Shown piece after piece: positions 1-22,700 of a stretch of 64,000 nt of DNA. This DNA comes from Ridgeia piscesae (Eukaryota > Annelida > Polychaeta > Sabellida > Siboglinidae). The notes under the pieces were generated by a model that searched no databases, was not told the DNA's origin, and worked only from the letters and a program-made list of their open reading frames with translations. Made by a program: the position numbers and the translations under genes. The stretch lies in assembly GCA_025642075.2 (NCBI GenBank), contig JAODUO010001344.1, positions 53,501 through 117,500 on the forward strand. The letters are read 5' to 3'. How positions within the stretch are numbered: the stretch's first letter is position 1; each line of letters begins with the position of its first letter.

Positions 1-136
1 TATAGTGCCATAAAAGAAACAGGGGTTAGTTAGATTAGATCAAGGCATGCAGTGCAAGCAACATGAATAAGTTTTGAGTTGTTTCTGGAAGGTAGCAAAT
101 GACCGTAATTGCTAAAACCCCACCCTTGGTGTACAG

Positions 137-8081
<7,945 letters not shown>

Positions 8082-8450
8082 ACTTGACGTCGTTCTTGAC
8101 ATTAGACATGTTCACGAGATCGATATCTACCTACACATGAGATATCTAGTATTTGATATCTTCGTGAGATATTGATACATGAGGTGCTGAGTATTTGATC
8201 ACTCGTGTGTGGATGATGGACACGCAGCAACCTGGAGACAACAGATAAACTGTGGGACTGATTGTCACAGTTCAAGATGACAGTTGTGTAAAATATTTTC
8301 TTAAAAGCTGAGCGACGTAATGTTGTTGTGTTGCTATGGCGATGACTTGAGAACAGGATCTGTGGAGCAGAATGTTGTCACTTTTTAAGTTTTCAAAGGG
8401 GTTGATGAGCATTTGTTTGTGTGGCTGATTTCTATTTTGATGTATGTGCA

Positions 8451-8456
8451 AATAAA
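8451..8456 (+). promoter_or_regulatory. Poly(A) signal of POLR2A
   Basis: AATAAA lies 370 bases after the POLR2A stop, with GT-rich sequence downstream (TTGTGTGCTGATTTGT). No other AATAAA occurs closer to the stop. Confidence 0.75.
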
Positions 8457-10732
8457 AATATTGTGCTCACATTGTGTGCTGATTTGTATAAAAAAAAGAT
8501 GCACAGGTTGAGTTGGATTGTGTTGGTTTAATGTACATATTGTAGGTTTCAAAGACGGTGTTGTTTGCTTACACCATCTTGTACTCGCATTTTAGTAGAA
8601 TGTAGTGTGCATAGAGATGTACATGACTTAATTTGCATGGTTGCATTGTACGTAAAATGATATCAAAGTTGATCCTGAGTAAATGTAAACACTTGTAAAC
8701 GATAAAAAGCACATTTGTTATTATGAAAGAATGTGCAGCATACATTGACACGGTCCTTCAAGAATACACAATTAATTCCTGAACCTTTAATTCTTGTGTC
8801 GGTATGTTGATTATAATGTAGAGACGTAAAAATATATTTAATTAAAAAGATATTATCTGCTTCTAGGATTGGAGAATGTAAACTGAAAGGGTAATTAAGT
8901 AGTTGAATAGGTGAGCAGGGCTCGTATAGATGACTACTACAGTAATGCCATTGTTACTGATATCGTTTGTATGTTAGCTACACAAAGGTGACGTCAGCAA
9001 AATTGCAGTGGTGATTTTAGTTGTCTGTATTAACTGATTTTTATTAGAATCACCAAGTGCTGCTGGTAGCCATAGAAGTGTATGTGTCATGTGACCTGTC
9101 GCAGTGAACCCTGCTAAGTCACACAGGCTTATTTAGCACGGGCAAAAAATAGCTGTATACTTCACGTTCCAGAAGTTTTGTGATTTAGGCCAAGATGTAC
9201 GCCTAATGATCTCGTCTTTCAACGTTCGGTTCTACACAGAATCCAAAATAATAAGTGCATGCATTTATGCACTCACAGATTACAAAAACGGTAAAAACCA
9301 TAATTTTGTACAACATGAACAGGTACTTTCATTTTGTAACCGAGTATGTTGTGTCAATTCACGTGCATGCGATGAAGCTCAACTTGATTATACAGACTGT
9401 ATATGATGTCACAATAAAGGTTTCACACTGGTGCCATGGTTTCTTTGTTTTGTCCGTGTTCAGCTGTCATAGATGCGACAGTTGTGAGGGGATAGTGCAA
9501 GGTGTACATATCCCATCTCCCATCCATTTTGTGGGCGACATGTGCCCTGTTCCCTCTTCTGTTGGTGGCTGGATGTTTTGACAGATTATCACGAGTCAGT
9601 ACCATTAACAAATTTAATGTGAAATATCACCACCATTGCCAATGTGCCATTAAAGATATATCCAATTTTTTTAAGGAAATTCACATTCAATATTTACCAA
9701 ATTAGCCTGTTTTTTCGGCACCCCACTCGTTACGTGAAACAAAATGACAACACATTTAAATCACTGCCAACTACCAGTTGAACTGCATGCTTGGCTCCAC
9801 TTCCAATATATATGCTAGCATTCAACCTAATAAGGTGTGTTCATACATCTAGAATGTATAAACAAGTTGGCATAATTGTGAAAAAGTAGCAAGTTTTAAG
9901 ACACCAGCCAGAATAGTGCTTCAAACTACATATTAATGTTGAATGCGTCTTTAAAAAAAATGAAGGTCACATTACAGCAGTTTGGACCCACAAATTCCCC
10001 ACAGTACAACTTTAATCATGCCATGTTGTTACCTTCAGTGTTGTTTTATTACGTCATGAAAACGGCATAGATGCAACGTTCTAATGATTCTTGTTTGGTG
10101 CATATCTGAGGTAATCTTCATGATGACGTTGCCACTACTGAAATCTAGATTATTATGTGCGGGCAACTAATTTCATATAATTTATATAACTACCTGCATT
10201 ACTTTGCAAGAGTACCGGGGGGTAATTTACATAAAGACAAGCCAAGCAGGGTAACACTTTGTGATTTATTATTTAAATAAAACATTCATAAATAATAGTA
10301 TAGGCCACTGACACTGTTGCGGAGGTGCTTGTGTGCACATTAGTCAATTTTTTCCCAAATGGGAGTTTATGTCGAGAAATAAATCACGGTCACCTGCCTA
10401 TACGAATTGGTCTTCATCATATTTCTGGGCAAACATTTACCCTTAACTAATCACAAAAAGTAAATCCTTGCTTATGTATTATATACAATGGAACATAAAA
10501 GGTAGGTTCGTTCTGTTATGCTATAAAAACTTACATACACCACACAGACACATGTAAAACTAGCAACAGAACATTTGTCTATCAGGTATCCATCCGTAAA
10601 TGCAACATTGCTGTCATTTTCTACTGTTGCCATGGTGATCTGTCAAACATTTAACTCCGCCTCTAAACATCTCTGCGCACGGAAACATTCCCGTGTTTGT
10701 TTACATTCCCTTCCCCACACATCCACGCCCAA
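8457..10732. other. Convergent intergenic gap between POLR2A and ENOX
   Basis: Tail-to-tail spacer, including both 3' flanks. Reverse-strand AATAAA (TTTATT on +) at 10265-10270 and 10045-10050 are the candidate poly(A) signals for the ENOX gene. I see no gene, structured repeat or conserved coding stretch in the rest. Confidence 0.6.
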
Positions 10733-13700
10733 CTATGATGACACACTTTTGCTTTTGATATCAAAGCCGACAAAGTTCCAGCGTTTCTCGAGTGAGGCGC
10801 CGACTCCGTGGAAGTCCTGCCGAAAGACAGACGGAAGTCGCTCAAGCAGATCCTCGATCTCGCTCGATCGTGTCTTCATCTCTAAACGCGTCAGGTACGA
10901 GCAGATGTAGTCAATGCTCGCCCCGAACGGGTGGACATGTAGGAAGGTCGCAATGACACCTACGACAGAAACACAAGTGACACAGTCAGTTAGACCAGCT
11001 TTTTGGGTTACACAAGGAAGATGTCACACTCAACATGTTACTGTCATTTTATGTTTTCAATATCTAACGTTAACATTGTCATTGTCTTAAGTGAATACTA
11101 ATAACAAAATCATCTAAAATATACCTGGTAGGTTATTTATCATTTATGAATATATTCATGGAATGTAAATTTGTGGGCAGTGATTGGCTGTTGAGGTCAT
11201 GAGGCTAACACATAAAACAACTTCTATTATACCCACCTCAACCTATACATGATGCTGGTATGTACACAATCAGCTGCAATTTGTTAAACTGGATAGATGT
11301 GAAGACAATATGACGACTGCTATCTTCTGTTCTTATAAACTGTATATGAGGGAAGGAGATAAGGAAGAAGGGTGAGAGAGTGGGAGAATGAGGGAGGAAA
11401 GAGAGGTGGAGACAAGATACGGGAAGAGCAAGAGAGGGAAGGTCAGGCTGGGAGGGACGAGGAGTGGCAGAGGGAGGGATGGACAGAGACAGAGAGAGGG
11501 CAAGAGTGAGGGAGAAATAGAGAGGGCGATGAAGAGAGAGAGGGGAGAGTAAACCCACCAATGAGCCGTGCCTCGACTTCAGTGAGCGTGCTGTCTGGGG
11601 GTACACTGAGGGTGACAGAGATCGTGTCAGTGGACCGCGAACCCTCTGTAGTTGTGTCTCCCTCCGCCCGGGTGTCTTCCGCTGTCTTCGCTGTGCATGC
11701 ATCCTCTTTTGCCTGGAGCACGAGTGGCAGACATCACACCTCTATCACACAGCTCTCACACTTATTATGCTCCTATAGTGTACCCCAGATATATACATCT
11801 CTCATCTTGACTATCACAAAGCAGTTACATTTTCTTCCTAAGCAACATCTTTTCAGTTTGCATATGGCCATCATCACCCATAAAAACACATTAAACGTTC
11901 TTGATACATTCATTATTACATTAACAATGACAAAAATGTACTTCCATTCACAAAATGTAAGTACCTTCCAGTTGGAGTTCTTACACTGAGCCCAGCCCCC
12001 TGTGAATCTATTTATTAATTCAGAAACACTGTCTTACTTTCTGAAAATTTTCCTCAGACAATTTCGCATCTCGCTTGGCACTGACCAGTTGCTGCAAATA
12101 TAAAACATATACATCGTTTACAAATCTGTGAGAAAAAAGTTATTTTTACAGTACACAAACAACTGTTATATTGATTCATATTTCATGCAAAATATAACAT
12201 TCATGATAAATTTATTTTGTTCTTGTTTCATGCAAAATACAACATTAACAAATCATGATAATTATATTATTTCTAATCTAACAAGACATTTACCTTGTTT
12301 ATTATTAACAACACTGAAATAGCAAGACTTTGTTGAAGGTGTTTGTCCTATCAGGGACGAAGAGGGTAAGTAAGTCCTTACAGATAAATAAGTTGCTACA
12401 TAGGGACCAGGACACCAACACGTTACCGTAGCGTTACTACCTACACATTCACAAGGACATAGTCTTACTTTCTGCAGATGTTCTTCAGCCAGTTTTGCAT
12501 CTCTCTTGGCACTGATCAGTTGCTGCAAACACAGGCAATGTAAACAGTCAGCAATGTGTCATAGCCAAATAAGTTTAAATATAATTTTGCTGAGTCATCA
12601 CTAATGAATGAACTTCGAATGAGGTGGTTCCTGAAAGACACTGGGTATTTACATACAGAATGTCACCCATCGCAATGGGGCCCATTGTACCCACTACATG
12701 CCTCCTTGAGGGCAGTGATCTGTTTGTCACCCCACCCTATAATGTGCCCTAGATGCATGCCCTGCAGTGCCTGCTTGATGCTGTCATCTGTTTGTCACCC
12801 CACCTTATAATGTGCCCTAGATGCATGCCCTGCAGTGCCTGCTTGATGCTGTCATCTATTTGTCACCCCACCCTATAATGTGCCCTAGATGCATGCCCTG
12901 CAGTGCCTGTTTGATGCTGTCATCTGTTTGTCACCCCACCCTATAATGTGCCCTAGATGCATGCCCTGCAGTGCCTGCTTGATGCTGTCATCTGTTTGTC
13001 ACCCCACCCTATAATGTGCCCTAGATGCATGCCCTGCAGTGCCTGCTTGATGCTGTCATCTGTTTGTCACCCCACCCTATAATGTGCCCTAGATGCATGC
13101 CCTGCAGTGCCTATTTGATGCTGTCATCTGTTTGTCACCCCACCCTATAATGTGCCCTAGACGCATGCCCTGCAGTGCCTGCTTGATGCTGTCATCTGTT
13201 TGTCACCCCACCCTATAATGTGCCCTAGATGCATGCCCTGCAGTGCCTGCTTGATGCTGTCATCTGTTTGTCACCCCACCCTATAATGTGCCCTAGACGC
13301 ATGCCCTGCAGTGCCTGCTTGATGCTGTCATCTGTTTGTCACCCCACCCTATAATGTGCCCTAGACGCATGCCCTGCAGTGCCTGCTTGATGCTGTCATC
13401 TGTTTGTCACCCCACCCTATAATGTGCCCTAGATGCATGCCCTGCAGTGCCTGCTTGTTGCTGTCATCTGTTTGTCACCCCACCCTATAATGTGCCCTAG
13501 ATGCATGCCCTGCAGTGCCTATTTGATGCTGTCATCTGTTTGTCACCCCACCCTATAATGTGCCCTAGATGCATGCCCTGCAGTGCCTGCTTGATGCTGT
13601 CATCTGTTTGTCACCCCACCCTATAATGTGCCCTAGACGCATGCCCTGCAGTGCCTGCTTGATGCTGTCATCTGTTTGTCACCCCACCTTATAATGTGCC

Positions 13701-16700
13701 CTAGATGCATGCCCTGCAGTGCCTGCTTGATGCTGTCATCTGTTTGTCACCCCACCCTATAATGTGCCCTAGATGCATGCCCTGCAGTGCCTGCTTGTTG
13801 CTGTCATCTGTTTGTCACCCCACCCTATAATGTGCCCTAGATGCATGCCCTGCAGTGCCTATTTGATGCTGTCATCTGTTTGTCACCCCACCCTATAATG
13901 TGCCCTAGATGCATGCCCTGCAGTGCCTATTTGATGCTGTCATCTGTTTGTCACCCCACCCTATAATGTGCCCTAGATGCATGCCCTGCAGTGCCTGCTT
14001 GATGCTGTCATCTGTTTGTCACCCCGCCCCTATAGGGTGCACTAGGCGTACCTGCTGCATGCCCTGCAGTGCCTGCTTGAGGGCAGTGATCTGTTTGTCA
14101 CCCCGCCCCTATAGGGTGCCCTAGACGTACCTGCTGCATGCCCTGCAGTGCCTGCTTGAGGGCAGTGATCTGTTTGTCCTTGTCTCCGCATCCACTCGAC
14201 TCACTCAGCTCCATCTTCAGCAGGTCCACCTCATTCTTGTACGCCTCCAACTGACACTTGAGTATGTCGTTGTCCTCACGCAGTTGACCGTTCACCCACT
14301 CGATGGCAGCACTCACCACGTTTTCGCCTGTCACATGACACTACCATATATATTTGTGATACAGCGGGCGGCTAAAACAAAGCACTGCCATCATCATATT
14401 ACAGTGCATCGATTTGCTATTAGCAGTAGAGATAAATCATATCATGTTATCTTTCAATCCTCACATGTCTTTCAGGTGGTTGTATATATTGTTGTGATGT
14501 TGACATAAAAGCAGTACGATATTGCACACAATTGCCATAAATGTTGGGTTTACATAACTGGAACAAGTTGTTAGTGTAGTTGTTTTTTCAAATCTTCCAC
14601 CTATTTTTAAATAGTTCCAATAACTCTACATCACCCATATGGCCAAACAACATCTCCCATTTCTTACATTTTTACGCAATAATTGACATCTTTGACCATT
14701 TCATCAAGACTAAACAGCATGTCTTGTAATTGTATCCATTCTGACACTGTGTATTAAAATCTATCCACAAGAAATGTAACATAGGTTTGTAGACACCTAT
14801 TAGTCTTACGTATACAACCCAAAAATTGTTTTTACTGTGTCCTCTGACAGCTGAGAATTAATTTCCTTATGTGTCCAAATGAACATCGATAGTGACAGAT
14901 GGGACCATAAGCAAGACTGTGAAATACTATAATAATAACTTTATTGTCCATCCACAGAATGGATATACACTTTGCACTTAGCAGTTAGCAGGGTGCATAA
15001 AACAACATTGAAATGTCATAGTAATGGACATAATGTAACATGACATATATACACATGTAAATGGTAGCTGTAGATATACCAATAAAACAAACAAGGAAGT
15101 AGCTTTACCCGACGTTATCTCGTTCGATTTCTTCTTCTTCTTTGCTACGGGGGCACTCTCCCCGTCCTCCGAGTCCGACATGTCCATCTCCGCCTCCTCC
15201 CGCTCACTCAGAAACTCCTCCTGCTCTCGGCTCCAGATCTCCTGCAATGAGCAGCTCACATACTGCACTCTGTGTCTCCTGTCTCTGTCTACTGTTTACC
15301 GCGCAGCAACACGCACTGTGCATATGTGACTAGTCACTTCAGGTTGGGTCAAACATTTGGACTTAACTTTAAATACACTGTACTTTCTTTTGGTAGTTGT
15401 GTTCGTATTTAAGAAATGACCAGTACTTTAGTACATTTTTAGTACTTGTATGTTTTTATGACAAGTAGTTGTAGTTATGTTAGGTCAATTGTACTTGCCA
15501 AAAGTACATTTCAAATGCTTCATTACAGTGTACTTAGAATACAAAGTAATACTTTTCTACCATTCTGCCTATATGATACACAGGTGTGAATGCCAAGCTT
15601 GATTAGGTTACATTTTCCAGATAGAAAAAACACAACATTACTGTTGATCAATAAAAACTGAAATGTACTCGATAAGTTTCAAAATATCTCTACTTGTCCC
15701 CGTACAAGTGTACTTGATCAAATTGTTTCAACCCAAACCCTGATTTACTTATAAATATACAAAAGATGAGCATACACTGTAGTATTCAATAGAATAACAA
15801 TATTTAATTCTGAATACTGCATTTTGCAACACTGCTGAAATTCAAAAGAAATGCAAAACTGTATTGTATTTGTAATACTTTTGACAAATGTCGTGCCCAT
15901 CCCTCATATATAGGTGTATTACTTTCAATATTGTGTCAACTTACAATATAAATTTCCTTCCAAGATAAGACCAACCATAAACTAGAGACATTATGTTGCA
16001 CTGGATTTTACCAAATTTACGCATTCTATTCACACAAATTACAACTTTAATTAAACAAGTAATGACAAGTACTCCAGGCATCATAGGAAGATATGAATCA
16101 TAGATGTTTCTTCTGTAATGTTACGATTTCTCACAGTATCACCTGAAAATACTGACCTCAACACAAACTAGCCACCAGTTGACTGGTCGTCACACCTACC
16201 AGGTCGCGTCCATCACAAGTTGCCATGGATACGGGAAGACCTTAGCTGATGCTAAATTCACATCTTTCAACACGTCACAACAGTGGAAGTTAAACGTTTT
16301 ACAATTTTCCCGTATCCATGTTGTGCCTGCTTGTGCGAGACGAGACATTCAGCTCAGCCATGGTCTGGTTCCTGGGCCACCTACCTCCTGTCATTGCCGA
16401 CCTCTGACCCTGTCCACCATGTGACATGTACTTACCTTGAATGGGGTCATCTCAAACCTACACTGGGGCTCATTCGGATATGACCCCCTAGTCGATAGAA
16501 GTAAAAAAATTGCACTGAAACTGTCAAATCAGCGACTGGCTAGACACTGTGCCAGATTGGTTCTAGTTAGTTGCAATCTTCACTTGTTTACGAAACAAAT
16601 TCTTGATTTTTCAACATTTATTTATTTAAAAATAAGCGACAAAAATAACTGTCTAATCGTCTAGCTATCCAAAAATCAATCTACACAAGAAAATATAAAT

Positions 16701-19700
16701 AAATTTGAATCACGCCTTTTTCAGCCTTTTCAATCCGCTTTTCAATCTAAATGTTTATGATCGACATCGACTAGTGGTTCATGACGGAATGCAGCCCCAA
16801 GTGAAACTGCAGCAGGGTTGGTGGACAGAGTCAGGGACAGAATACACACAATCCATATGTCATCACAGCACTCGCTAGAAGACACACAGCAGACTGCTAG
16901 CAGATGGAACACCCGCATTACCTGGTAGCTTTTCATATTATGTTAACAACCTGAAATATGTGTATCCTGTATTAAACTCTTGCACACACTTCTGTTAATT
17001 TAAGAGAAATACTACATGTACTGATAATTTTGACAATGGAAATATCCTGAAATTAACTCAAAAAGAAGTTTTACATGCTTCATTTTGTTCCTAGATATTT
17101 ATCATATTATCAAATCATCACGTGAAAATTAATTTAGAAAACAGCTATTGTGATTACACGAATCACCACTACGAAGTACAACTGGGAACAATTTCTACGC
17201 GTACCCCCACCCCGTAAATGTTGGGGTGAAACCCCCACTGGACGTGCGCTGACGTGGCGTAACACACCCTGATGGAAGTGTCGAGAAAGCCCGCCCTACC
17301 TGACAGTGTTTACTCCAGAGGACGAGGTTCTTTCGTTGAGCCTTAGTGAAGTGGTCCCACGCTTTCTGCTTACCGGCGGCAGTGAACACCGCGTTGATCT
17401 GTTCGACTTGGACAGATAGACAGAGCACATGGTACAGCCACTGGAGCGATACAACTTACAAGACGTCACGCTTACTCGCTCGCTAATTCTCCGGCCCACA
17501 GCATCATCATGTCTAACCGTACACCCGGCAGTCTGCAGCCACTGACAGTCGAGGCAGGTAGGGGCAAAATATTCACTCCAAACTTCTATTTATTTATAAA
17601 TCTATTCGTTCCCGTTTTCAAAAAAATTGATGAACTTTGTTGTATTCATAAATATGTTTCTGTTTGTTCAAGAAACAAATGTGCTAAATTTCAATTTATT
17701 TATAAATCAACATTTGTCTGTTCTTTAATTCATAAATTACTATTTGATTCTGCTTTAGAGAAAATAGAATAAATTGGCAATGAACATGTGCAGTTCTTTA
17801 AAAAAAAATAATAATTATGTTAAACTTACAATTACAACTTACAACCATGTATCAAGGTTGTAGAAGGCAAGAAGTCTGTAATTTACAACACTTGCCTAAT
17901 CCTGCATGGTATGATACATACCAGCATATACATAATAAAATATTAATGATAATAAAAAATATAATAAAATACATTTATTTGTTGGCACTATTGGGGAGAT
18001 TCAACTGCGTACAATAATCATCATGTTTTGCTTGATTAATTAATTAACTGATTGATTAGGTAAGCATATAGTACTGGCATTGGTCTGCAGACTGCCGTCA
18101 AGTACACCTCGATTCTACCTGATGCAGCATCGACCCTGGAGCATCATAGTCTGTGCCAGCTGTGAACTTCGTACATACATATATTTATTCTGTACGGCTT
18201 CATACAACATCCTTTCTCAAATCACTCTTTCACTAACACCACCTTGGGAACCGGTCAACTTAATTAATATATATATTATTCTTACATGTGATATATAACA
18301 TATCAGGACATGTCAGCAAGGTAGATAATTATGAAGTGTCAAAAAAAATCCCAAAACTTTTGGAAGGGTCAACTTGAACCACTAATGTATAAAGATAAGA
18401 TTGTTAATTTAGAATGTGCCAAGAACGATCAATCATTTGTGAACGATCAATTATTTTATTGGTAATCAGCAGAGTGTCTTGAAGAAAGGAAGTTGTACCA
18501 AATGCCATTTAAATACGGACAACAGCCAGTGACAAGTATACCTTCTGTAGAATTGGACATCACCAACTGTTGGCAACTGGACACGCTGGAAAGTTACACA
18601 GCTATCCAGTCTGGTCACTCTGCCTACCACTGCCTAGTAGCGTGTCACAGGGCACTCTTGACCAGTCCGCCATGGTCATAGAAGGGTTAATAATTATCAA
18701 CATATCTTTGCATGATTCTTTCCTCCTTTCTTTGGTAGTTTGCTGAGCTTACCTGCGTGCACACAGTTCAGTGGTAGCCTGTTTGCCCAGACTGAATCGT
18801 AAGTCATTGGGCATGTTCAAATGTCACCTTCAGTTTTGTGATACCATTTTGAACCATATGTGAATAGGTCTTTTTAACTGGAACTAAAGTTGTTGAATTT
18901 AATCCAGTTCCAAAGTCATTAAATTGGTTCCTTTACATGTAGAAAGCATTACCAGAGAAGCAAATTAAGCAACAATGGTAGAATTCCTGACGGAATCATT
19001 ACATCGTTTTGTGTAGTGACGTTAACTTGGGAGAATACTTTCCAGAGGAATCACATTTGCGTTAGTGCAAGTGGCGAGTTTGTTTCTTCAAAAAAAGGAT
19101 CCCGTAAAAACATCTATTTGCATTTTCATGTAAGCATAGAAGACCAAATAATCGTACAAAATCTGACGTAAAATGATTATAATAGACTGACTAATGTCAG
19201 GTATAAGAGCTGTGGTTTTGTTAGCTGTGACAAACCATAGAAATGTTTCAGTAGTTGTCTCCAACTTGAAGTGACATTTGAACATGCATGTAAAGATCAC
19301 ATGCTTACTGGCTGCATGTTCACACTTTCACAATATGACACCTGTCACCTGAGGACGTCCCACCTGACAGGTAACACCTGCAAATTCTGACAGCTCCAGT
19401 TGACATCAACATGTACCACAGTGGCCATCCACAGTTCTACATGAGGGCCTACCTACATTACCTGTCAGCCAATCAGCAAGACGTCTTACTGGAATATACT
19501 CACACCGAAATATTACGTTCTCAACCAGGAACTACTCCGTGGTGTGTGCCAGAAAACTGGTTCAACTTATCAGAAACTCAAATTTTTGGCAAATATTATC
19601 CACATGTTTTACATATCACTGGCATCGTTCCTATAAAAGATGTGTTTATAGCAGGTTGGAAAATAGTCATTAAATGCAATACTGGAAGATCAAAATGTAT

Positions 19701-22700
19701 ATAACATGTATAAAATGTATGAGAAGTTTATGAATATGCCAACATGTGAATGTGATATGCTTTGTCTGACTTACACGTGTGTTATATGTATATGTGTAGA
19801 TATATATATATCTACATACACACTGTACATATGCATGTGAAATGGCTAGTACTGACATAACAATTTTGATTTAAATTAAAGATCAAAAAGAAACACAGAA
19901 AAAGTAAAATTACAAAGTATTACTTATCAAATCATCCTAACAACCAGAACATTTCAACAATTTCTTATGCAAACACTTGACAATGTGTCCCATAAACTAG
20001 CTGTCTGTGGATCATCTCCAGCCGACAATTACCACTTCTGCTCCGAGCGAGAGACACTGACACTGCTGACCTTTGATAATACTCGCCGTCTAATCTCACC
20101 ATGCTCCACGAATCGCTCTCCGGTTGCTACTACAACTGCCCACCAGAGGGCAGCACTTACTTTGTCGGATGATCAGCTGTAGCTTCTGTCGGAACTGTAG
20201 TTTCATCTGCTGGAGCTCCGTCTCATAAGTCGCCTTCTCCCCCAGCAGCCGGCGGATGTGTGTGTTTGTGCTCTGTACGAGACCATAGAAGATGCTCGCC
20301 GTACGCCGCGTACAGTCGCCTCTCTCCAGCCACGTCACCAGCACATGGGCCGCCGACGCAAACGTGCTGTCCTCTACAATAACACAGACACCCGTCATTT
20401 AATCTGTTTGCAATGTTAAACAGCTCCAGTTGTCAAGCTCAAAATCACTTGCCGTTCCCAGACCCAGAGTCAAGATAAAGGCTGAAACTCGAGCTTTCTC
20501 AGTTGCCACACCTACTCTGTGCAATACACTTCCTGATAACACTAAATAAATACGGAACATACTATTCATGGCTCCAAGATTTTTTTTATAAGAAATTCAC
20601 TTTCTTGGGAGCATAACTTTTGAAACATATGATGTTTTGACCCCTCAGCAATTATCTTTAATGTTGTCAAGCAGGAATAAGGTTTATGGTGGGAGAGCCA
20701 GAGACGACTGCAACATTTGGTGTCATAAGTGCAGATTACTGACCTTTGAGGTTCTCGAGCAGGACGGTGACTTTGTTGTCTGAGACATAAATTATGAGCG
20801 AAGACTGCAACATTCGGTGTCAGAAGTGCAAAGTACTGACCTTTGAGGTTCTCGAGCAGGACGGAGGCCTCGTAGTCAGAGAAATGTGTGATGGGTGGGG
20901 GACTGGGTGGGTGGAGCAGGTCGTCCTCCACCTGCCTGTTGTGTCTGTTCTCCCTCGCCAGCAGTCTCTGGTTGCACTCCCACTCGTACAAGTCGTCCCG
21001 TGCCTGGGCGTAGTCCACGTGCAGCCGGCCAGTGTTTGCCTTGTCGTCACTGTCTCCTATCTTCATGCGGTAACCTGTGTCAACCAAAGTGCCTCTGTGT
21101 CAATCAATGACATCTGACAAATAAATGCAGACTGCGAGTAAAACCCTCACGATATACTTTGGTAAACAGCATACAGAAAACTTACTGGAGAAAATGTTCA
21201 TGGTTGGGAGAGTAACTTAGATTCAAATTCCTTCTAGACCCTAGAAAGTTTACTCTTTTTTTCACGTTACTAATTGGGAGGAACCATGATAGAAAGGATT
21301 AAAAAGTGATCAAACTTAGTTGTCTTCAAAATTTTGAATAAAACACCCACATAATTAGTTCTATGTGGGAAGTGTGCAACACATAAATTGCCATGTCTAG
21401 TTCAGCAATTATAACTTGCCTTTACATATATATTACTCTGTAATTATGGTGATAAACCATTTTGAATTCATTGAATGTATCAAAGACAGAAATTTTGAAT
21501 TCGTAAGACATTCCTGCTCTAGCCAGCGACCATCACTGCCAACACATACCAGAAATGTAGAGCGCTTTGAAGACGCTTTCTTCCATATCGAAGCGGATGT
21601 GTGCAAAGTTCTTCTTGCTCAGTCGTATGCTGCAGATGTTGCCGCACGTCTCAAAGAGTTCCCGCAGGATGTCCTCCGTCGTGTTTTCCGGCAGGCCCCC
21701 AACGAAGATGGTGCGACAACCTGGAGGACGTTCTCGGGTCGTAGCCGGAGCATCTGGAGCAACACAAACGTCAGGTACAGACACTGAGAGGGGATGCAAC
21801 TGGTTGTGACCCATAAATGTGTGAAAGAAATGCAAGACTTTTTAGTTATTAAATAATACCAAAGTAGTGGTCCCTATTACTGCTTGATCTTGTCCTCCTT
21901 GTGAGGTGGGGTGCACATCACTCGGTCACTTCGTCTAGTTTTCTTACCAACTCTCTACAGTGTGGGGTCCATGTCACTCAATCGCTTCTACTATTTTTTA
22001 TTTAATCAACTCTCCCAATTTCTCTCTCTCAGCCACAGTGACCATCCATTCATGGCTTTTCACAGCAGTCCTGACCAGGTTCTGCTTCATGCTGTCATTT
22101 CATCTATGTTCTTCTGCCTTCCATGATCATCTCGACAGTCTGTCTTCACTCATTCTTTGCACATATCCTGCCAACCTTTAGGTCTTTTTTCATTCCAATC
22201 TTGGTTGATTAGCTGAACTTTTATGTGCAAGTAACAACTCTCCATCTTGCTCTCCGGCTGCTCTCCATTTTATACAATAACACACAGGTTGATCTACACG
22301 AAACAAAACATACCCAAGCCTCTGCACAAAATTTACTTTTCTTGATAGTAGTTTATGTCTTACAGATATATAATATTATCTTTATATGACTTTGCTCTGG
22401 GCACTCTGCACTTACTTTGTGGAGGTGGATAGAGAACGCAGTCCTTCAGTGTAATGATATCCTTCTGCAGTTCGCACCCATCTGCGGCAACAGGCATTGG
22501 TCCTGGGGCCATGTAGCCCGCATACTACAACAGATACACACGGGTAGAACTTGTTGATCCATCTAGCACTAGGCATATAATGATAAACACTGGATAGAAT
22601 GTGTCGACTTAGCTAACACCAGGCTCATGGTTGTACACATTAAGATGATTTCAGATGAGATGTTGATGGCTACCTGGTGCTTATGCCAGTAAGTAAAAAT

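Noticed and set aside
12695..14175. CRISPR-like look of regularly spaced repeats
   Set aside because: Units are directly contiguous with no unique spacers, in a eukaryotic intron.
16742..16936. Minus-strand 64-codon frame with a signal-peptide-like start
   Set aside because: Short, intronic, no cysteine pattern or homologue recognised, no splice support.
21890..22260. Pyrimidine-rich stretch in ENOX intron considered as a degraded retroelement
   Set aside because: No frame or terminus matched a known family convincingly.
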